Assembly: GCA_000719105.1 (NCBI GenBank)
Contig: JODX01000003.1
Coordinates: 287,916 to 351,915, forward strand
From: Streptomyces sclerotialus
GTDB taxonomy: Bacteria > Actinomycetota > Actinomycetes > Streptomycetales > Streptomycetaceae
Direction of reading: 5' to 3'
Length of the DNA stretch: 64,000 nucleotides
Position numbers and translations under genes: made by a program. A model generated the notes under the pieces. The model was not told where the DNA came from and did no database searches. It was given only the letters and a program-made list of their open reading frames with translations. The number at the start of each line of letters is the position of its first letter. Position 1 is the stretch's first letter. Shown here piece by piece: positions 53,189-61,479 of the stretch.

Positions 53189-53545
53189 CCCGGCACGCAC
53201 CTCCGCGCCGTCCTTCCGGACACCTGTGCGCCGCTGCTCACCGCTCCCTCACGGCCTCGTCACCCGCTCCGCACCCCCCTTGTCACCCTCTCCCGCACCC
53301 GAGCACAACACGCCCCGACCGAAGCGCAAGCTGGATCGATCCGGTCAACAAGCGGTCACGAAAAGGCACTTGAACGTGCGTTGATCGATAACAGAAGCGA
53401 CGTAATCGGCGAATTGGGCAACTGGGTGTAGCAGGGCCTGCACGAAGCGTTATTCTCCTCAGACGCAAACCGGTACCCCTCCGTCGCTACGACGGGTGAA
53501 AGGTCCCGCACTGCACGTGATGGAAGCTCTGCCTCTGGGAGTCCC
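53189..53545. promoter_or_regulatory. bldN upstream regulatory region
   Basis: 357 bp without a gene. From 53330 the DNA becomes relatively AT-rich and has several short inverted repeats (for example GCACTTGAACGTGC near 53368 and tgatcgata near 53390). A developmental promoter is expected here, but individual AdpA or BldD sites cannot be fixed by eye. Confidence 0.45.
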
Positions 53546-54364
53546 GTGTACCCACACGTCGGGGTTGACGCCTCGGGCCTGGCTACGCTGCGCGCAACGG
53601 TCCTGGACATGTTGCGCGACTTCGTCCCCACCGCGTACGCCGTCCCCGCGCTCGCCGTCTCCGCTGCCCCCGTCCGCCCGTGCTACGCGCTCGCCGACGG
53701 CATCGAGCAGGGGTCTGCGCGCAACTCCGTCGTCGCGGGGCGGCGGTCCGGGGACGCCACCAGACGCGGCCGGACCGGCTCGGCCGCCACCGCACGCCGC
53801 CCCGCCGCGGACAGCGACAGCGCCCGGATGATGGACCTCGTGGAACGCGCCCAGGCCGGCGAGGCCGACGCGTTCGGGCGGCTGTACGACCAGTACAGCG
53901 ACACGGTGTACCGCTACATCTACTACCGGGTGGGGGGCAAGGCGACCGCCGAGGACCTCACCAGCGAGACCTTTCTGCGGGCCCTGCGCCGCATCGGGAC
54001 GTTCACCTGGCAGGGGCGCGACTTCGGCGCCTGGCTGGTCACCATCGCCCGCAACCTCGTCGCCGACCACTTCAAGTCGAGCCGGTTCCGGCTCGAGGTC
54101 ACCACCGGCGAGATGCTCGACGCCAACGAGGTGGAACGCTCCCCCGAGGACTCCGTCCTGGAGTCGCTCTCCAACGCCGCGCTCCTCGACGCCGTCCGGC
54201 GGCTCAACCCACAGCAGCAGGAGTGCGTCACCCTCCGCTTCCTTCAGGGCCTCTCCGTCGCGGAGACCGCCCGTGTGATGGGGAAGAACGAGGGAGCGAT
54301 CAAGACCCTGCAGTACCGCGCCGTGCGCACCCTCGCCCGGCTGCTACCCGAAGACGCCCGCTGA
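53546..54364 (+). CDS. bldN: ECF sigma factor BldN
   Basis: 272 aa. The unusual 85-90-residue N-terminal extension (MYPHVGVDASGLATLRATVLDMLRDFVPTAYAVPAL...) matches the pro-sequence of streptomycete BldN, which is removed on maturation. Then sigma region 2 (MMDLVERAQAGEADAFGRLYDQYSDTVYRYIYYRVG...AEDLTSETFLRALRRI) and region 4 (LNPQQQECVTLRFLQGLSVAETARVMGKNEGAIKTLQYRAVRTLARLL). It directs aerial mycelium genes (bldM, chaplins, rodlins) in relatives. GTG start. Followed by rsbN. Confidence 0.95.
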   Translation: MYPHVGVDASGLATLRATVLDMLRDFVPTAYAVPALAVSAAPVRPCYALADGIEQGSARNSVVAGRRSGDATRRGRTGSAATARRPAADSDSARMMDLVERAQAGEADAFGRLYDQYSDTVYRYIYYRVGGKATAEDLTSETFLRALRRIGTFTWQGRDFGAWLVTIARNLVADHFKSSRFRLEVTTGEMLDANEVERSPEDSVLESLSNAALLDAVRRLNPQQQECVTLRFLQGLSVAETARVMGKNEGAIKTLQYRAVRTLARLLPEDAR

Positions 54365-54688
54365 GCGGCGCCCCCTCCGCCCCTTCCCCTCCCCTCGCGG
54401 ACCGAGCCGCCGAGACGTCGAACCGCGCACCGGCCCCGGCCTGACCGGAGATCACCCGCCACCCTCGGCCACCGCCAAGTAACCCTGTGTCGACACCCGT
54501 TGACTCCGCGGTTCGCTCATTCGTCGTCCGTAACCCAAGTGCCGCGCCGCTCGTTGTGCGGGATGCAGGCTCCCTGTGGTCACACCTTGGCCGACATCGA
54601 TCACTCGATCGTGTGGAAGTGGTCGGGGGTGTGCAACCCTCAGGAACCCCTGGGGAGTCGACCGTCACGACGAGAGGAGGTGCCGCCA
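54365..54688. promoter_or_regulatory. rsbN promoter region
   Basis: 324 bp between bldN and rsbN. CGTAAC (54529-54534) and CGTTGT (54552-54557) are separated by 17 bp and resemble the sigma-BldN promoter pattern reported for BldN targets (about CGTAAC / CGTTGA). It fits known autoregulatory expression of rsbN by sigma-BldN in relatives. Confidence 0.55.
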
Positions 54689-55921
54689 GTGATCGCGAAC
54701 GTATCGGCGCACCGGCGGGCGAACGCCTTCGCCCAGGCTCTGGAGGAGCTGTCCGACCGGGCCACGGCGGCCGAGCAGCCCGACGTCCCGGCCCCGGCTG
54801 CGGCGGAGCGGACCGAGCAGGGCCGGCTGCTGGCCCTCACAACCGGTCTGGGCGAGCTGCCCAAGCCGGAACTCGATCCCGAGGTCAAGGTCGTCCAGCG
54901 GGCCAGGCTCGTGGCCGCGATGGAGGCCATGCTGCAGGAGGGCACAGCCGCGGGCGGCGAGGCGGCGGACGCCACGGTGCCCGCACAGAAGGGAAACTCC
55001 CACCGGGCGCGGGGCCCGCGCCGGACGGGCGCACTGGGGAAACTGCGCCCCCGTTCCCGGCTGAGCAAGGGGCTCGCCGCGGGCGGACTCAGTGTCGGCG
55101 TGGCCGCGGGAGCCTTCGGCGGTGTCGCCGCCGCCAGTTCCGACGCCCTCCCCGGTGACTCGCTGTACGGCCTCAAGCGCGGCATCGAGGACTTCAAGCT
55201 GAACATGGCCGACGACAGCTCGGACCGCGGCCGGCTCTACCTCGACCAGGCGTCCACCCGGCTCGGCGAGGCCCGCCGGCTCATGGACCGCGATCGCGGC
55301 AACTCCCTCGACCACGAGGATCTCGGCGCGATCCGCCGCGCCCTGAACGGTATGCGCCATGACGCCGAGGAGGGCCACCGCCTGCTCCGCGAGGCGTACG
55401 AGCACGACCCCGGCTCCCTGGACCCCATCCAGACCCTCTCCGCCTTCTCCCGCTCCCACCGCGGCACATGGGGAGCACTGCGCGAGAAGCTTCCCGTACA
55501 GCTCGGGGACGTCAGTCAGCAGGTCTCGTCGGTGTTCGACGCCATAGACAGCGAGGTCGCTCCGCTCCAGTCACTGCTGCCGGAGTACCCGGCGCGCGGC
55601 GGCGACGGCCGACAGCACGGTACGGACCCCGGTTCCACCGGCTCCGCGGAGACCGGTCGGCCGACCCCGAGCGTCAGCGACTCCCCGGACCGCGGCCACG
55701 ACAGCGGCGGCGCCCCGGAGCCGTCCGCCTCGGACTCCGGCGGCGAGGGGCTGCTCGGCGGCAGCACGGGCGGCCTGCTGGACCCGCCCGAGGAGGACAC
55801 CAGCAGCTCCTCCCCCTCGTCCGGCAAGAGCACTCCGGCCGAGAAGCCGGACGTCACCCTGCCGCCGCTCCTCCCGGACCTGCTGCCCGACCTCGGCATC
55901 GACGGCGGTAGCACCGAGTAG
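54689..55921 (+). CDS. rsbN: Anti-sigma factor RsbN (DUF5667)
   Basis: 410 aa membrane anti-sigma factor of BldN. The cytoplasmic N-terminus (VSAHRRANAFAQALEELSDR...LGELPKPELDPEVKVVQRARLVAAMEAML) binds the sigma factor. One transmembrane helix (KGLAAGGLSVGVAAGAFGGVAAASS, about 130-153) is followed by the DUF5667 region (LPGDSLYGLKRGIEDFKLNMADDSSDRGRLYLDQASTRLGEA) and a Pro/Ser-rich extracellular tail. GTG start with GGAGG. It keeps sigma-BldN inactive until development. Confidence 0.93.
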   Translation: MIANVSAHRRANAFAQALEELSDRATAAEQPDVPAPAAAERTEQGRLLALTTGLGELPKPELDPEVKVVQRARLVAAMEAMLQEGTAAGGEAADATVPAQKGNSHRARGPRRTGALGKLRPRSRLSKGLAAGGLSVGVAAGAFGGVAAASSDALPGDSLYGLKRGIEDFKLNMADDSSDRGRLYLDQASTRLGEARRLMDRDRGNSLDHEDLGAIRRALNGMRHDAEEGHRLLREAYEHDPGSLDPIQTLSAFSRSHRGTWGALREKLPVQLGDVSQQVSSVFDAIDSEVAPLQSLLPEYPARGGDGRQHGTDPGSTGSAETGRPTPSVSDSPDRGHDSGGAPEPSASDSGGEGLLGGSTGGLLDPPEEDTSSSSPSSGKSTPAEKPDVTLPPLLPDLLPDLGIDGGSTE

Positions 55922-55929
55922 GTCCGGTG

Positions 55930-55982
55930 CGTATGGCGGTGGGGGCGCCCCTTCGGCGAAGGGGCGCCCCCACCGCCATACG
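55930..55982. terminator. Long hairpin terminator after rsbN
   Basis: Near-perfect 26-bp inverted repeat around a central base (55930-55955 with 55957-55982), 8 bp after the rsbN stop; very strong. Confidence 0.9.
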
Positions 55983-56002
55983 CGGGTATCAGGCGACCCC
56001 GA

Positions 56003-56203
56003 GCGCGGCACGCCTCAGAAGAAGACCGACCTCCGCTGCACCAGCAACTTGGCCCCTCTCCTCTGCTGCTCTCGCACTGCTCCGCAGGCTTCGAACAGCT
56101 GCGCCGGACTCCGTCCGCCGACCAGCCGGCACCCGCGCCCGACGACCAGTCCGGGCGCGGCACGCCTCAGAAGAAGACCGACCTCCGCTGCACCAGCAAC
56201 TTG
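56003..56203. repeat. 49-bp direct repeat at the 3' end of the acyltransferase gene
   Basis: 56003-56051 and 56155-56203 are identical, offset 152 bp. The second copy holds the last codons of the acyltransferase (KLLVQRRSVFF, stop). The first lies outside the gene, so a duplicated gene end sits in the intergenic DNA. Confidence 0.9.
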
Positions 56204-57228
56204 TACAGCGTGTGCTGGATCTGCTCCCTGACCTGGTCCGTCAGGTTGAACATCAGCATCGGGTCGTCGGCGGCCTCCGGGGGATAGCCGTCCGTCGGGA
56301 TCGGCTCGCCGAACTGGATCGTCCACTTCGTCGGCAGCGGCACCGCGCCCAGCGGCCCCAGCCACGGGAACGTCGGCGTGATCGGGAAGTACGGGAAGCC
56401 CAGCAGCCGCGCCAGCGTCTTGGCGTTGCCGATCATCGGATAGATCTCCTCCGCGCCCACGATCGAGCACGGGACGATCGGCGTGCCCTGCCGCAGCGCG
56501 GTCGACACGAAGCCGCCCCGCCCGAACCGCTGGAGCTTGTAGCGCTCGCTGAACGGCTTGCCGACGCCCTTGAAGCCCTCCGGCATCACCCCGACCAGCT
56601 CCCCCTGCGCCAGCAGGCGTTCGGCGTCCTCCGTGCAGGCGAGGGTGTGCCCCAGCTTCCGGGCCAGCTCGTTCACCACCGGCAGTACGAACACGAGATC
56701 GGCGGCCAGCAGCCGCAGATGACGGTCCGCCGGATGGTGGTCGTGCACGGCGACCTGCATCATCAGGCCGTCCAGCGGCAGCGTCCCGGAGTGGTTGGCG
56801 ACGATCAGCGCTCCGCCCTCGGACGGAACGTTCTCGATACCCTTCACCTCGACCCGGAAGTACTTCTCGAACACCGGCCGCAGCAGGGACATCAGCACCT
56901 GATCGGTGAGCTCGGCGTCGTACCCGAAGTCGTCGATCTCGTAGTCGCCGGTGAGGCGCTTGCGCAGGAAAGACAGCCCCCCGGCGATACGGCGCTCCAG
57001 GCCGCCCTCCTGGGGCCGGCCCCGCCGCTCCGGTGTCTCCGGCTGCTCATGCGTCACGGGAACATCATCCTGCCCGAACGACCGCTTGGGCAGGGCCTGG
57101 ACCTCACGGACGATCGCGGGCTCGCCCTTGCGCCGGCTCCCCGCGGTCCGGCGGCGCGGCGCGCGCGGTAGGGCGCCGGCACGCGACGACCGGTCGTCGT
57201 CGAACGGAATGACCTTGGCATCCGCCAT
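56167..57228 (-). CDS. Lysophospholipid acyltransferase family protein
   Basis: 353 aa PlsC-like acyltransferase. Catalytic NHSGTLPLD (Asn-His-x4-Asp) at about residue 135, substrate motif VGVMPEGFKGVGKPFSERYKLQRF, and VPCSIVGAEEIYP. It probably acylates a (lyso)phospholipid or glycerol-phosphate at the inner membrane face. The first 80 residues are a charged, probably disordered extension. ATG with GAGGAG, whose Shine-Dalgarno overlaps the end of the epimerase gene, so the two form an operon. Confidence 0.92.
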   Translation of the reverse strand: MADAKVIPFDDDRSSRAGALPRAPRRRTAGSRRKGEPAIVREVQALPKRSFGQDDVPVTHEQPETPERRGRPQEGGLERRIAGGLSFLRKRLTGDYEIDDFGYDAELTDQVLMSLLRPVFEKYFRVEVKGIENVPSEGGALIVANHSGTLPLDGLMMQVAVHDHHPADRHLRLLAADLVFVLPVVNELARKLGHTLACTEDAERLLAQGELVGVMPEGFKGVGKPFSERYKLQRFGRGGFVSTALRQGTPIVPCSIVGAEEIYPMIGNAKTLARLLGFPYFPITPTFPWLGPLGAVPLPTKWTIQFGEPIPTDGYPPEAADDPMLMFNLTDQVREQIQHTLYKLLVQRRSVFF

Positions 57229-57242
57229 TGTTGATGCGCTCC

Positions 57243-58304
57243 TCAGTTGGCGCTCTGCGTCGGGGGGTGGCCTCCGCCCAGGGCGGGCAGTGCGGCGAAC
57301 CGGTCGACGGCCCCGGCGAGGGCCTCCGGCGGCAGCAGTCCCGGGCCGCGGCTGCGGACGAAGTCGGCGAACGTCTCCGCCGTCGTGTACTTCGGCTGAT
57401 AGCCCAGCGTCTCGCGCATCTGGTTCGTCGCCACGACCCGCCCATGGGTCAGCAGCCTCAACTGTTCGGGCGAGAAGTCCGTCACGCCCAGCGTACGCAC
57501 GGCCGAACCGAGCCAGCTGACGGCCGGCATCAGCAGCGGCACCGTGGGCCGGCCGAGCCGCCGGGCGCACTGCGAGAGCAGCAGCACGCCGTCTCCCGCG
57601 ACGTTGAACGTCCCACTGTTGAGCGTGCCGCGTTCGGGCTCGTGCGAGGCGATCCGCAGCACCTCGATGACATCGTCCTCGTGCGCGAACTGCAGGCGCG
57701 GGTCGTAGCCCAGCACGGTCAGCAGCACCGGCATCGAGAAGTACGAGGCGAGCGGCGAGTCCGCGCTCGGCCCGAGGATGTTCGCGAACCTCAGCACACA
57801 CACGGCCACATCGGGCCGGCGGCGCGCGAACCCGCGGACGTACCCCTCGACCTCGACGGTGTCCTTGGCGAAGCCGCCGCTGGGCAGGGACTTGGGCGGG
57901 GTGGTCTCGGTGAACACGGCCGGGTCGCGCGGCGCCGAACCGTAGACGTTCGTGCTGGACTTCACCACCAGCCGCTTCACGGCCGGGGACTTCTGGCAGG
58001 CACCCAGCAGCTGCATGGTGCCGATGACGTTGGTCTCCTTGACCGTGGCCCGGCTGCCGCTGCCCAGCGGGGTTCCCGTGACGTCCATGTGCACCACGGT
58101 GTCGACCTCGTGCTCGGCCAGCACCCGCCCGATCGTGGGCTGCCTTATGTCGGCCTGCACGAAGTCCGCGCCGCCCAAGTGGTGCTCGGGCGGCACCGCG
58201 TCCACGGCGATCACCCGCTCGACCTGGGGGTCCCGCTGGATCCGTCGTACGAACCGGCCCCCCAGCCGACGGGCCACCCCGGTCACGAGTACGACCTTGC
58301 CCAA
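57243..58304 (-). CDS. NAD-dependent epimerase/dehydratase (extended SDR)
   Basis: 353 aa. Rossmann start VVLVTGVARRLGGRFVRRI, VDTVVHMDVTGTP, SSTNVYGSAPRDP, LRFANILGP and a conserved FNVAGDGVLLLSQCARRLGRP. The usual YxxxK is not obvious: the expected place reads SGGFAKDTVEVEGYVR, with FAKD in place of YARSK, as in some actinobacterial members. Start is TTG (TTG GGC AAG GTC) with GAGGCG; family proteins begin MGKVVLVTG. Cotranscribed with the acyltransferase. Confidence 0.9.
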   Translation of the reverse strand: MGKVVLVTGVARRLGGRFVRRIQRDPQVERVIAVDAVPPEHHLGGADFVQADIRQPTIGRVLAEHEVDTVVHMDVTGTPLGSGSRATVKETNVIGTMQLLGACQKSPAVKRLVVKSSTNVYGSAPRDPAVFTETTPPKSLPSGGFAKDTVEVEGYVRGFARRRPDVAVCVLRFANILGPSADSPLASYFSMPVLLTVLGYDPRLQFAHEDDVIEVLRIASHEPERGTLNSGTFNVAGDGVLLLSQCARRLGRPTVPLLMPAVSWLGSAVRTLGVTDFSPEQLRLLTHGRVVATNQMRETLGYQPKYTTAETFADFVRSRGPGLLPPEALAGAVDRFAALPALGGGHPPTQSAN

Positions 58305-58662
58305 GATCAGCGCCTCACTTCCAGACGTCGATACAGCATCGTTTCAGCACTGCGTGCCGCTGCCCGTACTCTGCCGCGTTCCCCGTGTGCGGCCACGTTA
58401 GCGGGTTGTTGTTGCGCTGTGATGACTGCCAGATGCATGAAGTGACGGCGAGCCCTGGCGTCCGATCGGACCCGGCCACTCGTCAGCCGGTCACGCCTGA
58501 GCCGGTCACGCGCCCGGCACGCACCCTGTGCGCCGCGGCGGCCGTACAACGACTGCGGCCCCCCACCGGAGCCGGTGGGGGGCCGCAGAGCGCGCTGTTC
58601 GCGGCGCTCGTGCAAGATTCGCAAGGCGAACCCGTCGGGGGATACTCCCCCGGGGACAGGCC
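58305..58662. promoter_or_regulatory. Intergenic region between bS22 and epimerase genes
   Basis: 358 bp with no credible gene. It holds a strong hairpin (58553-58588), repeats of ccggtcacgc near 58490-58510, and the promoter of the epimerase operon near its left end. Confidence 0.5.
58553..58588. terminator. Hairpin terminator of the bS22 gene
   Basis: Perfect 17-bp stem (58553-58569 with 58572-58588) separated by 2 nt, 75 bp downstream of the bS22 stop on the minus strand. Confidence 0.85.
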
Positions 58663-58761
58663 TTACTTCTTGTTGCGACGCTGAACGCGGGTGCGCTTGA
58701 GCAGCTTGCGGTGCTTCTTCTTGGCCATCCGCTTGCGCCGCTTCTTGATAACAGAGCCCAC
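58663..58761 (-). CDS. Small ribosomal subunit protein bS22
   Basis: 32 aa, extremely basic: [18 protein letters not shown] at the N-terminus and ending [11 protein letters not shown]. Identical in kind to the actinobacterial bS22 (AURKAIKIN-type) 30S protein of about 32-33 aa. GTG start at 58761, TAA stop. Found beside a small HTH gene in other actinomycetes. Confidence 0.95.
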   Translation of the reverse strand: MGSVIKKRRKRMAKKKHRKLLKRTRVQRRNKK

Positions 58762-58929
58762 GACTACCCTCGCTCACTTCTCATCACTCGGTGCTGGGCG
58801 CCATGGGCCCACACGACCTACGAGGGGCTAGCCTACCCGCCCGAGCGCTGAGCTCGTAATCGAGGGGGCCGAGGGGTTCCCGGGGCGCCCCTCGGGACCC
58901 CCGGAGGGCCCTCGGCCCTTCGATGACCG

Positions 58930-59142
58930 TCAGGCCGTCTCCACCCCCACGTAGCTCTCGCGGAGGTACTCGTGAACCGCTTGCTCCGGAACCCGGAATG
59001 ACCTCCCCACCCGGATCGCCGGCAGATGACCGCTGTGCACCAGCCGGTACACGGTCATCTTCGACACTCGCATCACCGAGGCGACTTCCGCCACGGTAAG
59101 GAACTGAACCTCGTTCAGAGGCCTCTCGCCAGCTGCAGCCAT
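58930..59142 (-). CDS. Excisionase/BldC-type small HTH protein
   Basis: 70 aa, one MerR-like helix-turn-helix: FLTVAEVASVMRVSKMTVYRLVHSGHLPAIRVGRSFRVPEQAVHEYLRES. A highly conserved actinobacterial protein next to bS22; related to, but not, BldC itself. Probably a DNA-binding regulator. ATG start. Confidence 0.93.
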   Translation of the reverse strand: MAAAGERPLNEVQFLTVAEVASVMRVSKMTVYRLVHSGHLPAIRVGRSFRVPEQAVHEYLRESYVGVETA

Positions 59143-59271
59143 GACACACCTGAACCTTCCGCACTCGACGGCCCCCGGCTTCCCCTTCCGGTGACTCTTC
59201 GTCGTTGCGCGCTCACTCCCCAGACTAGGGGCGGGTGATGCGAGTGGGGAAGAGGGGATGGCATCGGCGGC

Positions 59272-60087
59272 TTACTGTGACAGACACGCCCGATTGAGTA
59301 CGTAGCGGGTCAGCGGTCGGTAGTAATCAGATCGCACAGCGTCATCAAGTGGAACGACGACGGACACCCGCCCCTCTGCCTGCCCGACGAAGAGCGCGGG
59401 GTCGTTCGTGTCCGCCAGGCCGATGGCCTCGAACCCCAGCTGACCTGCGCCGCAGACCCATCCGTGGTCGCCGATGACCAGTTCCGGCAGGGGGCCGCCC
59501 CGCTTCGCGGCAGCGTCCAGAACCGTGCGTACCGGGAGTGGTGAATGTGTGTGCGCGCCCGTCTCACCACCCGTGCTCCGAGCGCCGGGTTCGCGTACCA
59601 GCGCGACTCTTCGTACGTAGCCGAGGTTGTACGTACGTAGACCGAACCGGGTCGTTATGTCGACACGCTCACCCACCGCAGGGGTGAGGACCTCACATCC
59701 CGCCGCCGACAAGGCGTCTGCCAGCGCGCCGTAGAAGCCGAGCAGCGGGTGCGGATGCCCGGTGCCGAGGAGCACCGGCTCGCCCCGCCGGGCGGCGTTC
59801 GCCAGCCGTTCCGCGAAGGCATGCAGCGCGCTCAGCGTCCGCTCCGGATCGATCACATCCGGCCCGGAGGTGACACGGGGATCGTCCGAAACTCCACACT
59901 TCTCCGCCATCAATTGGAGCAGATCAGTCTGACGCCAGGGCCCCCGGGGGTTGATCCCGATCAGCACCCGGGGGTCCCGGGCCGCGAACAGCCGGTAGCT
60001 GCGCAGACTCTCCTCCCGCGTGGTGGCGACGGTACCCGCAAGCCGCGCGGCCAGCAGATGGGCCCGCAGCGCTCCGGTGCTCAACAC
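59272..60087 (-). CDS. Phosphatase-like conserved actinobacterial protein
   Basis: 271 aa from a GTG (GTG TTG AGC ACC). Conserved features: GEPVLLGTGHPHPLLGFYGALADAL, DITTRFGLRTYNLGYVRRVALV, VIGDHGWVCGAGQLGFEAIGLADTNDPALFVGQAEGRVSVVVPLDD. Homologues are annotated as phosphatases, but no classical HAD or PPM motif is visible, so the activity is uncertain. Conserved next to the HTH/bS22 genes. Confidence 0.75.
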   Translation of the reverse strand: MLSTGALRAHLLAARLAGTVATTREESLRSYRLFAARDPRVLIGINPRGPWRQTDLLQLMAEKCGVSDDPRVTSGPDVIDPERTLSALHAFAERLANAARRGEPVLLGTGHPHPLLGFYGALADALSAAGCEVLTPAVGERVDITTRFGLRTYNLGYVRRVALVREPGARSTGGETGAHTHSPLPVRTVLDAAAKRGGPLPELVIGDHGWVCGAGQLGFEAIGLADTNDPALFVGQAEGRVSVVVPLDDAVRSDYYRPLTRYVLNRACLSQ

Positions 60088-60306
60088 ACGGCCGATGGTG
60101 ACGCACGCCCCCCGCGGTCACCCCCACTTCGCGGAAACACCGCACGGTCGGCCTAGCGTCCGACCGGCGTCCGATCCGCCTGAGGGCGGAGGGAAACTGG
60201 CGGAAAAGGCTACGGGAATGATCGGCGCAAAGCTTTCGACTGCGCTTTCCCCGGCCGGGTGGCCGGTACCCCGTACAGGACCCCGGTCGTTCCACAGCCC
60301 TTCCCC

Positions 60307-61479
60307 CTAGGCCAGCAGCCCCCTCAGCGGGAACACGGCCCGCCGCGCCGCCAGGACGGCCTGGTCCAGCCGGTCCTCGGGGTCGTACCCGAGTTCCCAG
60401 TCCGCCCAGGACACCGGCCACCGGCCATCGGTCATGCGCGCGGGCGCGAGCTGCCGGGTGCGGGCGAAGACCTCCTGCCGCCAGCCGGCGGGGATCGCCG
60501 TCCCGGGCTCCACCGGCCGTCCCGCCGCGATGGCCACCAGATGCGTCCACGACCGCGGAACGACCTCCACCACGGCGTATCCGCCGCCGCCCAGGGCGAT
60601 CCACCGCCCGTCCGCGTGCGTGTGCGCCAAGTCGTGGCAGGCGAGCTGTACGGCCCGCTGGGCGTCCAGCGACACGGCGAGATGCGCCAGCGGGTCCTCG
60701 AAGTGCGTGTCGGCCCCGTGCTGCGTCACCAGCACCTGCGGCCGGAACTCGGCGAGCAGTTCGGGCACCACGGCGTGGAACGCCCGCAGCCACCCCGCGT
60801 CACCGGTCCCCGCCGGCAGGGCCACGTTGACCGCCGAACCCTCGGCGCCGGCCGCTCCCGTCTCCTCCGGCCACCCGGTCTGCGGGAACAGCGTCCGCGG
60901 GTGCTCGTGCAGCGAGATCGTCAGTACCCGGGGGTCCTCCCAGAACGCCGCCTGGACCCCGTCCCCGTGGTGGACGTCGACGTCCACGTACGCGACCCGC
61001 TCGGCGCCCAGCTCCAGCAGTCTCGCGATGGCCAGCGCCGCGTCGTTGTACACGCAGAACCCGGCCGCGCCGCCCGGCATGGCGTGGTGCAGCCCGCCCG
61101 CGAAGTTCACCGCGTGCAGCGCGTCGCCCCGCCACACCGCCTCCGCGGCCCCCACCGACTGCCCGGCGATCAGCGCGGACGCCTCGTGCATGCCGGCGAA
61201 GGCGGGGTCGTCCATGGTGCCCAGGCCGTACGACGCGTCGGCGGACCGGGGCTCGGCGGAGGCCGCCTTGACCGCGTCCACGTAGTCCTCGCGGTGCACG
61301 AGCCGCAGCGTCGACTCACCGGCGGGCTTCGCCGCGACGACCCGTACCTCCCGGTCGAGGCCGAGGGCGCCGACCAGGCTCCGGGTCAGGACCAGCCGGA
61401 CCGGATCCATCGGGTGGTCCGGGCCGAAGTCATAGCCGGTTACCGCCTCGTCCCACATCAGCTGTGCGCGACCGCTCAT
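60307..61479 (-). CDS. acuC: AcuC-type histone deacetylase-fold protein
   Basis: 390 aa. Arginase-deacetylase fold: YDFGPDHPMDPVRLVLTRSL, GGLHHAMPGGAAGFCVYNDAALAIARLLE, VAYVDVDVHHGDGVQAAFWEDP (Zn ligands Asp/His), VTQHGADTHFEDPLAHL and LALGGGGY-type ending (WIALGGGGYAV). AcuC proteins deacetylate lysines, e.g. of acetyl-CoA synthetase. ATG 61479 (MSGRAQL); GTG three codons earlier is possible. Its start overlaps the MFS gene end by 50 bp. Confidence 0.93.
   Translation of the reverse strand: MSGRAQLMWDEAVTGYDFGPDHPMDPVRLVLTRSLVGALGLDREVRVVAAKPAGESTLRLVHREDYVDAVKAASAEPRSADASYGLGTMDDPAFAGMHEASALIAGQSVGAAEAVWRGDALHAVNFAGGLHHAMPGGAAGFCVYNDAALAIARLLELGAERVAYVDVDVHHGDGVQAAFWEDPRVLTISLHEHPRTLFPQTGWPEETGAAGAEGSAVNVALPAGTGDAGWLRAFHAVVPELLAEFRPQVLVTQHGADTHFEDPLAHLAVSLDAQRAVQLACHDLAHTHADGRWIALGGGGYAVVEVVPRSWTHLVAIAAGRPVEPGTAIPAGWRQEVFARTRQLAPARMTDGRWPVSWADWELGYDPEDRLDQAVLAARRAVFPLRGLLA

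Noticed and set aside
58930..59142. Calling the 70-aa HTH protein BldC
   Set aside because: Same fold class, but the sequence and the bS22 neighbourhood differ from BldC; named only as excisionase/BldC-type.
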